DNA of 15,720 nucleotides, taken from CAZODA01 sp964578485 (lineage in GTDB: Bacteria; Bacteroidota; Bacteroidia; Bacteroidales; Marinilabiliaceae). The position numbers and the translations under genes were made by a program. The DNA is taken from assembly GCA_964578485.1 (NCBI GenBank), contig CAZODA010000064.1, positions 1 through 15,720 on the forward strand, read 5' to 3'. The notes under the pieces were generated by a model. It was not told the origin of the DNA. It saw only the letters and a list, made by a program, of their open reading frames with translations, and did not search any database. Positions 7,526 to 14,382 of this stretch are shown in pieces (position 1 is the first letter of the stretch; the number at the start of each line of letters is the position of its first letter).

Positions 7526-7993
7526 TCATTCTCTAATTTGGATATTTAAAAGATCACTTAACTTTATTAATTCTTTTTCAGCTTCAAAGCGTTCTTTAAA
7601 TCTACAAATTGCCTTTCTTTTTAAGCCATCTTCATTATAGAGATAAATACGAAAATCTTTGTTGTTCACATCAATAAAACGATTACTCATACTACGAACT
7701 CGGTAGCTAATTTTGGCTTCAGATAATCCTAACTGCATTCTGCGATTAATATATTGCCATTTGCCAAGTTTTATAAAGCCAAATAAAATTGTTGAATATT
7801 TAATAGTAAAATTATTAATGTTTAAAGAAGTACCTGACTTAGTGAAGGCGGTAAAGCTGCCTAAAAAAAGTAATACTAAACCGGAAAGAGAATGAAAAAA
7901 AATAAGAGAGTTTAAACCGAGTATTATTAAAAAATATCCGGTAAATGCGCCGGCAGGACCAAAACTTTTATCAAGATTATAATGTAGTAACAT
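7526..7993 (-). CDS. Small membrane protein of unknown function (possible PH-like domain)
   Basis: A 155-residue basic protein that I do not recognise by name. Residues about 13-50 form two closely spaced hydrophobic segments (AFTGYFLIILGLNSLIFF, then LSGLVLLFLGSFTAF) separated by a tight turn. The remaining hundred residues are soluble and probably cytoplasmic, with alternating short strands (LNINNFTIKYS, GKWQYINRRMQLGL), then a charged helical C terminus (FKERFEAEKELIKLSDLLNI). Two helices followed by a beta-rich part ending in a helix resembles bacterial PH-like membrane proteins, but that is inference. It starts at an ATG with a candidate promoter at 8012-8039 and is divergent from aconitase. 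No terminator is obvious before the lipoprotein gene downstream, so read-through is possible. Confidence 0.68.
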   Translation of the reverse strand: MLLHYNLDKSFGPAGAFTGYFLIILGLNSLIFFHSLSGLVLLFLGSFTAFTKSGTSLNINNFTIKYSTILFGFIKLGKWQYINRRMQLGLSEAKISYRVRSMSNRFIDVNNKDFRIYLYNEDGLKRKAICRFKERFEAEKELIKLSDLLNIQIRE

Positions 7994-8011
7994 AAAGAGA
8001 AAAATCTATTA

Positions 8012-8039
8012 TAAAGGTACGAAATCCATGAAAACTCAA
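8012..8039 (-). promoter_or_regulatory. Candidate promoter for the small membrane protein
   Basis: On the minus strand TACCTTTA (8012-8019) matches TAnnTTTG in all but the last base, with TTG 17 bp upstream (8037-8039). This would leave a leader of only about 12-15 nt before the ATG at 7993. The match is weaker than at the aldolase or GAPDH promoters. Confidence 0.35.
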
Positions 8040-8097
8040 AATAAACTTGGAAATATTTAAAGTTCTAAAGCTTTAGTAAACATAAATAGAAGTTGAC

Positions 8098-8132
8098 TTG
8101 TTTATTAGTTGGATATTTTTTGCTTACTTTTG
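8098..8132 (+). promoter_or_regulatory. Candidate promoter for aconitase
   Basis: The -7 element TACTTTTG (8125-8132) is identical to the one upstream of the aldolase gene. The nearest TTG sites upstream are 13 bp (8109-8111) and 24 bp (8098-8100) away, neither ideal, so the -33 element is uncertain. The predicted leader is about 60 nt. Confidence 0.5.
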
Positions 8133-8198
8133 AAGTCTTGAAATACATTAAAACGTAGAAAATTAAAACATTAACTTATAATAAAACTATCTTTAGAA

Positions 8199-10466
8199 AT
8201 GGCTTTTGAAATTGATGTGATAAAAAAAGTATATGCCTCTTATGGCAAAAAAGTTGATGCAACACGTCAGCTTTTAGATCATCCTTTAACTTTAACCGAA
8301 AAGATTTTATACACCCACCTTGCTGAAAATCTACCGGCAAAACCCTATGAGCGCGGAAAGTCATATGTTGATTTTGCACCCGACCGGGTAGCTATGCAAG
8401 ATGCAACAGCACAAATGGCTTTACTACAGTTTATGCAAGCCGGGCGCCAAAAAGTTGCTGTTCCTTCAACCGTGCATTGCGATCATTTAATTCTGGCAAA
8501 AGATGGAGCTGTAGCTGATTTAAGAGGGGCTTTAAAATTAAACAAGGAGGTCTTTGATTTCCTTTCATCTGTTTCCAATAAGTATGGAATAGGATTTTGG
8601 AAACCCGGAGCAGGGATTATTCATCAGGTAGTACTTGAAAACTATGCCTTTCCGGGTGGAATGATGATAGGAACCGATTCTCATACTGTAAATGCCGGTG
8701 GTTTGGGAATGATAGCCATTGGTGTAGGAGGAGCTGATGCCGTTGACGTTATGGCAGGCATGCCCTGGGAGCTTAAATTTCCAAAACTTATAGGAGTGAA
8801 ATTAACGGGAAGTCTCAGTGGCTGGGCTTCGGCAAAGGATGTTATATTAAAAGTTGCAGGTATATTAACTGTAAAGGGTGGCACTGGTGCCATACTTGAA
8901 TATTTTGGTGAGGGAGCTAAAAGTCTTTCAGCCACAGGTAAAGGGACTATTTGTAATATGGGTGCTGAAATTGGAGCAACTGCCTCAACATTTGGATATG
9001 ATAATAAAATGGCCGAATACCTAAAGGGCACAGGCCGTGAAGAAATAGCCGTACTTGCCAACGACATAAAAGAGCATCTAACAGGTGATGATGAAGTTTA
9101 CAAGCAGCCCGAAAAATATTTCGATCAGGTAATTGAAATTAATTTATCGGAATTAGAACCACATATTAATGGACCATATACTCCCGACAGAGCTATCCCA
9201 CTTTCAAAATTTGCTGAGGAAGTCAAGAAAAACAAATGGCCGCAAAAACTTGAAGTTGGTTTGATTGGTTCATGTACCAACTCTTCATATGAGGATATAT
9301 CACGAGCAGCTTCCGTTGCTCGTCAGGCAATAAATAAAAAACTCAAAGTTCAATCAGAATACACTGTAACTCCGGGATCAGAACAAGTCAGATATACAGT
9401 TGAACGTGACGGATTCTTAGATGATTTTGAAAAAATTGGAGGAGTAGTGCTTGCAAATGCCTGCGGACCATGTATTGGCCAATGGGCTAGGCACACAGAT
9501 GATCCAAAGCGTGCTAATTCTATTATTACCTCTTTTAACAGGAATTTTGCAAAACGTAATGATGGAAATCCAAATACTCATGCTTTTGTAGCATCTCCCG
9601 AAATTGTAACTGCAATGGCCATTGCAGGTGATCTGACTTTCAATCCAATGAAGGATCACCTGATTAATGAAGATGGAGAACGAGTTAAATTGAATGAACC
9701 TGATGGACTTCAACTACCAACTAAAGGCTTTGATGTTAAGGATCCGGGCTATCAAGCACCGGCTGCTGACGGAAGTAAAATAGAAGTTGTTGTTAATCCT
9801 GAATCGGATCGTCTGCAATTATTAGAAGCATTTGAAGCATGGAATGGCGAAAACCTAACAGGACTAAGGCTTCTGATAAAAGCTAAAGGCAAATGTACAA
9901 CCGACCATATTTCTATGGCAGGACCATGGCTCAAATATCGCGGACATCTTGATAATATATCAAACAATATGCTTATCGGTGCCATTAACTATTTTAATGA
10001 TGAAGCAGACAAGGTGAAAAATCAATTAACCGGGGAGTACGGCAGCGTACCTAAAGTGCAACGTGAATATAAAGCCAAAGGTATTGGGACAATTGTTGTA
10101 GGAGATCATAACTATGGAGAAGGCTCATCTCGCGAACATGCGGCTATGGAGCCAAGGCATCTTGGAGTGAAAGTTGTATTGGTGAAAAGCTTTGCACGAA
10201 TTCATGAAACAAATCTGAAAAAACAAGGTATGCTGGCTTTAACTTTCAAAGATGAAAATGATTATGAAAAAATTCAGGAAGATGATACCTTTAATCTGAC
10301 AAATTTGAAAGACTTCGCTCCCGACAAAGCCATCAGTATTGAACTTGTCCATGCCGATGGCTCATCTGATGTTATTGAAACTCTTCACACCTATAATGAA
10401 CACCAAATAGAGTGGTTTAAAGCAGGATCGGCACTTAACTTAATTAAGCTGCAAAATATATCCTGA
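8199..10466 (+). CDS. acn: Aconitate hydratase, mitochondrial type
   Basis: This full-length 755-residue [4Fe-4S] enzyme isomerises citrate to isocitrate via cis-aconitate in the TCA cycle. It closely follows the mitochondrial aconitase subfamily rather than bacterial AcnA/AcnB. Cluster ligands are Cys359 in GLIGSCTNSSYED and Cys422/Cys425 in ACGPCIGQW, nearly the same numbering as pig aconitase (358, 421, 424). Substrate-site motifs include GTDSHTVNAGG (158-168), and YGEGSSREHAAMEPRH (from 639) in the C-terminal swivel domain with the catalytic serine at 643/644 and Arg645. GKCTTDHISMAGPW (564-577) starts the swivel domain. It has its own candidate promoter and terminator and no citrate synthase or isocitrate dehydrogenase beside it in the window. 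The ATG follows an A/T-rich leader with no Shine-Dalgarno. Confidence 0.97.
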   Translation: MAFEIDVIKKVYASYGKKVDATRQLLDHPLTLTEKILYTHLAENLPAKPYERGKSYVDFAPDRVAMQDATAQMALLQFMQAGRQKVAVPSTVHCDHLILAKDGAVADLRGALKLNKEVFDFLSSVSNKYGIGFWKPGAGIIHQVVLENYAFPGGMMIGTDSHTVNAGGLGMIAIGVGGADAVDVMAGMPWELKFPKLIGVKLTGSLSGWASAKDVILKVAGILTVKGGTGAILEYFGEGAKSLSATGKGTICNMGAEIGATASTFGYDNKMAEYLKGTGREEIAVLANDIKEHLTGDDEVYKQPEKYFDQVIEINLSELEPHINGPYTPDRAIPLSKFAEEVKKNKWPQKLEVGLIGSCTNSSYEDISRAASVARQAINKKLKVQSEYTVTPGSEQVRYTVERDGFLDDFEKIGGVVLANACGPCIGQWARHTDDPKRANSIITSFNRNFAKRNDGNPNTHAFVASPEIVTAMAIAGDLTFNPMKDHLINEDGERVKLNEPDGLQLPTKGFDVKDPGYQAPAADGSKIEVVVNPESDRLQLLEAFEAWNGENLTGLRLLIKAKGKCTTDHISMAGPWLKYRGHLDNISNNMLIGAINYFNDEADKVKNQLTGEYGSVPKVQREYKAKGIGTIVVGDHNYGEGSSREHAAMEPRHLGVKVVLVKSFARIHETNLKKQGMLALTFKDENDYEKIQEDDTFNLTNLKDFAPDKAISIELVHADGSSDVIETLHTYNEHQIEWFKAGSALNLIKLQNIS

Positions 10467-10566
10467 GTGTGAAGTATTAATATTCATTATCTACTTTGAT
10501 GAAAACAATGCTATCAGTTAAAAGCATTTTTCTTTAGATAACAGAGCATTAATGAATGAAATAAAG

Positions 10567-10594
10567 AAGCTGTCTTAGAAGGACAGCTTTTTTT
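10567..10594 (+). terminator. Rho-independent terminator after aconitase
   Basis: An 8-bp perfect stem AAGCTGTC/GACAGCTT (10567-10574 with 10582-10589) has a 7-nt loop and leads into a run of seven T's. It lies about 100 nt after the aconitase stop and ends one base before the stop codon of the convergent barrel gene, so it separates the two converging transcripts. Confidence 0.85.
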
Positions 10595-10595
10595 A

Positions 10596-11735
10596 TTAAA
10601 AAGTTTCTTTTAGTGAAATAAATAAACCATAAGTGTTTATAGAACTAAGGGCGGCATCAATCCTAATGTTGAGTGGTTCATTGGGATGGATACGAAATCT
10701 TAAACCACCGCCATAGGAATATATTAAATCTGCAGGTTTAAAATCAGGTATTTCGGAAGCTTTACCTGCTTCGAGAAACAACACAGCACCAATACGCCAA
10801 AAAAGATGACTCCTCATCTCACTTTTTAATATGCATACAGAGTTATCAACAACTCTATTGCTATGCCCTATTCCTCGAAGTCTATCTTTACCACCTAATT
10901 GCGGAATAACAAAAAATGGAACATCTCCCTTGCTGTACTCCCACAAAAATTGGAAGGCTAAAACAGGGCGTCCAACTGTTAAATAATGTCTAAGGTCAAG
11001 CAAAAAATTATTAAATTCATAATCTCCAATTAATTTGTTTTGATACAAAATCCATGAAGAATTTAAATAACTTCCTTTTTGTGGATACAAAACATGATCT
11101 CTGTTATCAAATAAAAAAGAAGGGCCTATACCTGAAAGCAAGCCTCTTTTTTGTGCATTTAATTCTTGTATTTGATCATCGGACAAGTTTAACCCAAAAT
11201 GACGGATATCTGAGGCAATACCAAAATAAAAAGTGGAGCTTATCCTACCGGAAAACCCAATTCTACCACCAAAACTATTTGATTTATACCTTAAACCCTC
11301 ATTAAAGTTTTCAGACCAGCTCCCCCAATAGCGATCATAGAGGTTTAAAAGATCAACTCTGTTTTGTAAACGCCAACGTGGAGAGATAAACCATTCGAGT
11401 TGGGAACTTACTTCGACCATCCCTTTAGTTGAAAACTGCAAAGAAGAAGTAAAGGTATTTACAATACCCTGTTGAGGCTTCTTTCCATACCAGCTGTAAA
11501 CCGGCATAATACCAAATTCAAGTCCTGTACGTGAAGAATAACCGCCTGCAGGATATAAAGACCAAATACCGGATGAAGTCTGATAGGTAAAATAATCAAG
11601 AACGTTTTCTCCAAAAAGAATAATTTGGTTCTTATCCTCACCAATTGAATCAGAATTATTTGCTATTATTTGGCTATGAGCAATTATCCCAAAGTAAAAA
11701 ATGAAAATAATAGTAAAAAGCCGAAGGTTAACCAT
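10596..11735 (-). CDS. Outer-membrane beta-barrel, BamA/D15 (Omp85)-like, without POTRA domains
   Basis: A 379-residue protein with an N-terminal signal peptide (MVNLRLF, then a hydrophobic core, cleavage probably after HS at 20-21). The mature part alternates polar and aromatic residues as in a beta-barrel. It shows the bacterial surface antigen (D15) landmarks: GIGPSFLFDNRDHVLYPQKGSYL, DRLRGIGHSNR matching the RGY.xxR-type L6-loop motif, and a C-terminal strand LFISLKETF ending in phenylalanine, the usual recognition signal for barrel assembly. There is no room for the N-terminal POTRA repeats of BamA or TamA, so it is the barrel alone. Family knowledge places it in the outer membrane; export, secretion or structural roles are all possible. 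It is divergent from miaA and convergent with aconitase, with no operon partner. Confidence 0.85.
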   Translation of the reverse strand: MVNLRLFTIIFIFYFGIIAHSQIIANNSDSIGEDKNQIILFGENVLDYFTYQTSSGIWSLYPAGGYSSRTGLEFGIMPVYSWYGKKPQQGIVNTFTSSLQFSTKGMVEVSSQLEWFISPRWRLQNRVDLLNLYDRYWGSWSENFNEGLRYKSNSFGGRIGFSGRISSTFYFGIASDIRHFGLNLSDDQIQELNAQKRGLLSGIGPSFLFDNRDHVLYPQKGSYLNSSWILYQNKLIGDYEFNNFLLDLRHYLTVGRPVLAFQFLWEYSKGDVPFFVIPQLGGKDRLRGIGHSNRVVDNSVCILKSEMRSHLFWRIGAVLFLEAGKASEIPDFKPADLIYSYGGGLRFRIHPNEPLNIRIDAALSSINTYGLFISLKETF

Positions 11736-11742
11736 AACGCCT

Positions 11743-11750
11743 TATCTTTG
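11743..11750 (+). promoter_or_regulatory. Candidate -7 element for miaA
   Basis: TATCTTTG matches TAnnTTTG exactly and would start transcription about 80 nt before the miaA ATG. No TTG is seen at the expected distance upstream, so only the -7 half is supported. It lies within a few bases of the opposing barrel-gene promoter candidate. Confidence 0.4.
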
Positions 11751-11756
11751 CAGGTG

Positions 11757-11785
11757 CAAAATAAAAAAGAATATTATAACAACAA
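11757..11785 (-). promoter_or_regulatory. Candidate promoter for the barrel gene
   Basis: On the minus strand TTATTTTG (11757-11764) matches TAnnTTTG except at the second base, with TTG 18 bp upstream (11783-11785). It would give a very short leader (about 15-20 nt) before the ATG at 11735. The match is moderate only. Confidence 0.35.
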
Positions 11786-11833
11786 TTGCTTTATCATTAT
11801 TTTAAAGTTTAATAACTAAAAACAAACTTGGAC

Positions 11834-12742
11834 ATGAGCAAATTGATGGTTGTAATTACGGGACCTACAGGTGTTGGTAAAACAAAAACAGGCATTGCAC
11901 TTGCCGGCCATTATAATAGTGAAATTATTTCTGCCGATTCGCGACAGATATATAAAGAAATTCCTATAGGAACGGCTGCACCAACAATTGAAGAGTGTGC
12001 AGGAATTAACTATCATCTGATAGCTACACGCAGTATTTCCGATTATTATAATGCTTATGAATTTGAACAGGAAGCACTGACACTTACTAATAAGCTTTTT
12101 GAAAAACACAAAACACTTTTTATGGTAGGTGGATCAATGATGTATATAGATGCCTTTTGTGATGGAATTGATGAATTACCAACAATTGATCCGGAATTAC
12201 GAAAAGATATATTGCAGCAATATGAGAATAAGGGACTTAGTTACTTACGTAAGCAATTAAAAAATTTAGACCCTATATATTACGATCAAGTTGATTTAAA
12301 AAACCATAAAAGAATAATACATGCATTAGAAATATGTATTATGACAGGGAAGCCGTATTCTGAATTAAGATTGGGAAAGAAAAAAGTACGCCCATTTAAA
12401 ATTCTAAAAATTGGCTTAAACATTAAACGCGAAGAACTATATCAAAGAATAAATCAACGGGTTCTTGAAATGAAAGATAAGGGACTGATAGAAGAAGCAA
12501 AAGCCCTGATCAAAAACCAAAACCTTAATTCTTTAAACACAGTTGGTTTTAAAGAGCTTTTCCCGGCTTTTAAAGGTGAATATCCTATAGAAAAAGCTAT
12601 TGAATTAATTCAACGAAACTCACGTCGTTATGCTAAAAAACAGCTGTCGTGGTTTAGGAGAGATAAAATAATACACTGGTTTCATCCTGATGATATAAAT
12701 GGAATTATTTCGCTGATAGATAATATTAATCGTGCTGTCTGA
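11834..12742 (+). CDS. miaA: tRNA dimethylallyltransferase
   Basis: MiaA transfers a dimethylallyl group to N6 of A37 in tRNAs that read codons starting with U. From the ATG at 11834 the protein has 302 residues, a typical length; the TTG at 11828 would add only two residues and is not favoured. The P-loop GPTGVGKT is at 10-17, the substrate motif SADSRQIY at 33-40 includes the conserved Asp35, and GGSMMYIDAFCDGID (from 99) replaces the GGTGLY form seen in proteobacteria. The C-terminal signature NTVGFKELFPAF followed by RNSRRYAKKQLSWFRRD is fully present, supplying tRNA-binding residues. It appears to be a single-gene unit; the GC-rich hairpin at 12861-12924 may end its transcript. Confidence 0.97.
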   Translation: MSKLMVVITGPTGVGKTKTGIALAGHYNSEIISADSRQIYKEIPIGTAAPTIEECAGINYHLIATRSISDYYNAYEFEQEALTLTNKLFEKHKTLFMVGGSMMYIDAFCDGIDELPTIDPELRKDILQQYENKGLSYLRKQLKNLDPIYYDQVDLKNHKRIIHALEICIMTGKPYSELRLGKKKVRPFKILKIGLNIKREELYQRINQRVLEMKDKGLIEEAKALIKNQNLNSLNTVGFKELFPAFKGEYPIEKAIELIQRNSRRYAKKQLSWFRRDKIIHWFHPDDINGIISLIDNINRAV

Positions 12743-12821
12743 TTGATTTAAAATTAATTTTACAGCTGCCTTTATTACCGCACTTTCAACAACTGAAAAT
12801 TAAATACAGACAAAAATGTTT

Positions 12822-12853
12822 TTTGTCATAACATTGAATAAGTTGTATATTTG
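12822..12853 (+). promoter_or_regulatory. Near-perfect Bacteroidetes promoter upstream of the hairpin
   Basis: TTTG at 12822-12825, then exactly 20 bp, then TATATTTG at 12846-12853: both boxes match the TTTG / TAnnTTTG consensus fully. This is the best promoter match in the window. Predicted transcription starts around 12858-12861, at the base of a strong hairpin. Confidence 0.7.
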
Positions 12854-12859
12854 CATTCT

Positions 12860-12935
12860 TAAAGGCCGGTTGAACAAAAATTCTTTCTCACGGTTTACAG
12901 TTTTTTTAACACAAACCGGCCTTTATTCTTCTTTT
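12860..12935 (+). ncRNA. Putative small RNA or structured leader with GC-rich hairpin
   Basis: The predicted transcript begins at an inverted repeat with an 11-bp perfect stem (AAAGGCCGGTT at 12861-12871 with AACCGGCCTTT at 12914-12924, plus a T-A pair at the base). A 42-nt loop could form extra A-U pairs through AAAAA (12876-12880) and a run of seven T's (12901-12907). T-rich sequence follows (12926-12937), as after a terminator. Three readings are open: an independent RNA of about 75 nt, an attenuator in the leader of the Nudix gene whose GTG lies at 12958, or merely the miaA terminator. The perfect promoter immediately before it favours the first two. I recognise no known RNA family. Confidence 0.45.
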
Positions 12936-12957
12936 TTCAACTTTTCAATTTTATAGT

Positions 12958-13404
12958 GTGAACAAGCAATTCAACATCCGAGTTTATGGCATTTATATAA
13001 AAAATAATTGTGTATTGCTTTCTGATGAAATATTCAAGGGTATGCCAATGACAAAATTCCCGGGAGGAGGATTAAATTATGGAGAAGGCACCCTCGATTG
13101 CTTACGTAGAGAAATAAAAGAAGAATTTAATTATGATATTGAAATTTTAGAACATTTTTATACCACTGATTATTTTCAAGAAGCATTCTTTTTTGAAAAT
13201 ATGCAATTAATCAGTATTTATTATAAAATAAAAATCCCTTCATTAATTAATATTCCAACCAAAGACAAACCATTTATTGCTGACACAGAGCAGCCTCAGC
13301 AATTGAGATGGATGCCCCTTGAAGCCATTGATGAAAACCATTTAACCTTCCCTGTTGATAAGAAAGTTGCAGGAATCATTAAAAACAATTTTGGCAAAAA
13401 ATAA
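12958..13404 (+). CDS. Nudix hydrolase
   Basis: A 148-residue protein with a Nudix box at about 37-59, reading GGLNYGE then REIKEEFNY. The metal-binding glutamates Glu52, Glu55 and Glu56 and Arg51 are present, while the consensus glycine after EEx is Asn58. The Nudix fold hydrolyses a nucleoside diphosphate linked to another group; the substrate (nucleotide sugar, ADP-ribose, oxidised nucleotide) cannot be predicted here. The start is a GTG at 12958, because the N-terminal strand FNIRVYGIYIKNNCVLLSDE is needed for the fold and the next in-frame ATG comes too late, close to the Nudix box. It lies about 100 nt after the promoter at 12822-12853 and behind a strong hairpin, so transcription may be attenuated. 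A block of short repeats follows its stop. Confidence 0.9.
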   Translation: MNKQFNIRVYGIYIKNNCVLLSDEIFKGMPMTKFPGGGLNYGEGTLDCLRREIKEEFNYDIEILEHFYTTDYFQEAFFFENMQLISIYYKIKIPSLINIPTKDKPFIADTEQPQQLRWMPLEAIDENHLTFPVDKKVAGIIKNNFGKK

Positions 13405-13422
13405 TAATATCAGTCATCGGTA

Positions 13423-13447
13423 ATCAGTTAACAATGATCAGTTAACA
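13423..13447. repeat. Two direct copies of ATCAGTTAACA
   Basis: Identical 11-nt units lie at 13423-13433 and 13437-13447 with a 3-nt spacer, and partial echoes lie on either side (GTCATCGGTAATC before; GATTAACAA after). Strings of this type occur repeatedly in intergenic regions of Bacteroidetes genomes as I recall them, so this is probably a dispersed repeat rather than a gene-specific site. Confidence 0.5.
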
Positions 13448-13465
13448 GTAAAAATGATTAACAAT

Positions 13466-13491
13466 ATAGAGACGCACTGCCGTGCGTCTAT
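13466..13491. repeat. Small palindromic hairpin element (GACGCAC/GTGCGTC)
   Basis: AGACGCAC (13470-13477) pairs perfectly with GTGCGTCT (13482-13489) around a 4-nt loop. An alternative pairing extends the stem with ATAG/CTAT at the cost of a 2-nt bulge. Its GC-rich content stands out from the AT-rich surroundings. It resembles the short hairpin repeats scattered in Bacteroidetes intergenic regions and may also act as a terminator for the Nudix gene. Confidence 0.6.
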
Positions 13492-13516
13492 CTTACATAA
13501 CATGTGGTGTCAGTTT

Positions 13517-13555
13517 TGGGTTTCGGGTTATCAATATCGGACGACCCGAAACTCA
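13517..13555. repeat. Inverted repeat with 12-bp stem (GTTTCGGGT/ACCCGAAAC)
   Basis: 13517-13528 pairs with 13544-13555 (one G-T wobble; core of nine perfect pairs) around a 15-nt loop. No T tract follows on either strand. It lies in the same repeat mosaic and downstream of the minus-strand methyltransferase operon, so it could stabilise or terminate that transcript. Confidence 0.6.
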
Positions 13556-13600
13556 TCCCGTCAATTGCCTACCGGCCATTGTCGGGATTTCGCTTCGCTC

Positions 13601-13642
13601 AAAACTCAAAACTCAAAACCCAAAACTCGAAACTCAAAACTC
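13601..13642. repeat. Heptamer tandem repeat AAAACTC, six copies
   Basis: Six head-to-tail 7-nt units run from 13601 to 13642: AAAACTC, AAAACTC, AAAACCC, AAAACTC, GAAACTC, AAAACTC. Two decayed units (ATTACTA, ATTACAA) continue to 13656 and run into the last codons of the methyltransferase gene on the minus strand. Translated frames here are repetitive and not protein-like. Confidence 0.85.
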
Positions 13643-13650
13643 ATTACTAA

Positions 13651-14379
13651 TTACAACCGGGCCTTTACTATCAGGGATATAGATTTGTCATGCAAAGGAC
13701 CTCCGGAAAAATCCCCAAAATATTCAAGGTTTTTAAAGCCTGCTTGCAACAATAAGTTATTTAGTTGTTTCTTCCGTAGGGGATATAAAACTACCCGGTT
13801 AGTGAATTCTTTTCCTGTTTCTTTAACAATAAGGCGGGTAGCAAAAACAAGAGGCTTATCGAAATCCTGAATTTCATATTTTCTGATAAAGCGAATATTT
13901 TCATTTTCAATAAGGGGGAGGTTTTCAACTTTATTATTTAAAATATGATCATAATTAATTATCTGAATGATTATTTTTCCCCGAGGTTTAAGGACTTGTG
14001 CGCTTTGCTTAAAAAACAACAGCATTTCTTCTGTGTTGGATAGATGTACAAGAGTGTTACCAATGCAAAGTAAGCCATCAAGAGAGGAAACTGAAAACAA
14101 TTGATTAGTTTGAAGCATATCGCCCCTTATAAACTTTGTATTTGTAAAGGCTTTTCCCTTGGCATCGGCAATTTCCAACATTCCTTGATCGGGATCTACC
14201 CCGGTAATATATTTTACCCCGGGAGCAAGCAATAAGCAAAGATTTCCTGTACCACAGCCAATGTCGGCAAGCTGTTTTTCTTTTAAATTTTCAAATACAA
14301 ATTTTACAAATTCTGCCTGATTATTATTTACAGGAAATATTTCATCATACCACTCTGATATACTATCGTAGAAAGTCAT
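13651..14379 (-). CDS. Class I SAM-dependent methyltransferase (operon third gene)
   Basis: A 242-residue protein. The SAM-binding motif ADIGCGTGNLCLLL contains Asp39 to Gly45, followed by the strand-2 acid in TGVDPDQGML (Asp62), RGDMLQ (85-90), the post-II segment LDGLLCIGNTLVHL and motif III LKPRGKIIIQIINYD. The N-terminal MTFYDSISEWYDEIFP is the usual YD..s..YD cap of small-molecule methyltransferases. The C-terminal half (about 150-242) is strand-rich, with TNRVVLYPLRKKQLNNLLLQAGF, as in glycine/sarcosine-type and quinone-type enzymes. The substrate is unknown. Its ATG lies 3 nt after the stop of the GT2 gene, so the two are almost certainly co-transcribed. The stop codon falls at the edge of the heptamer repeat, suggesting that the repeat has grown up to the gene end. 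Confidence 0.87.
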   Translation of the reverse strand: MTFYDSISEWYDEIFPVNNNQAEFVKFVFENLKEKQLADIGCGTGNLCLLLAPGVKYITGVDPDQGMLEIADAKGKAFTNTKFIRGDMLQTNQLFSVSSLDGLLCIGNTLVHLSNTEEMLLFFKQSAQVLKPRGKIIIQIINYDHILNNKVENLPLIENENIRFIRKYEIQDFDKPLVFATRLIVKETGKEFTNRVVLYPLRKKQLNNLLLQAGFKNLEYFGDFSGGPLHDKSISLIVKARL

Positions 14380-14382
14380 TTG

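Noticed and set aside
8681..9067. 128-codon minus-strand frame inside aconitase
   Set aside because: It is fully contained in the strongly conserved aconitase gene and has no independent signal.
12749..12762. Perfect palindrome TAAAATTAATTTTA after miaA
   Set aside because: It is made almost only of A and T in an AT-rich spacer and lacks a stable stem, so chance is likely.
13601..13642. CRISPR array
   Set aside because: The units are 7 nt and directly contiguous with no spacers; this is a simple tandem repeat and no cas genes are present.
13454..13870. Plus-strand open frames across the repeat mosaic
   Set aside because: Their translations are driven by heptamer repeats and by the antisense of the methyltransferase gene, with low-complexity content.
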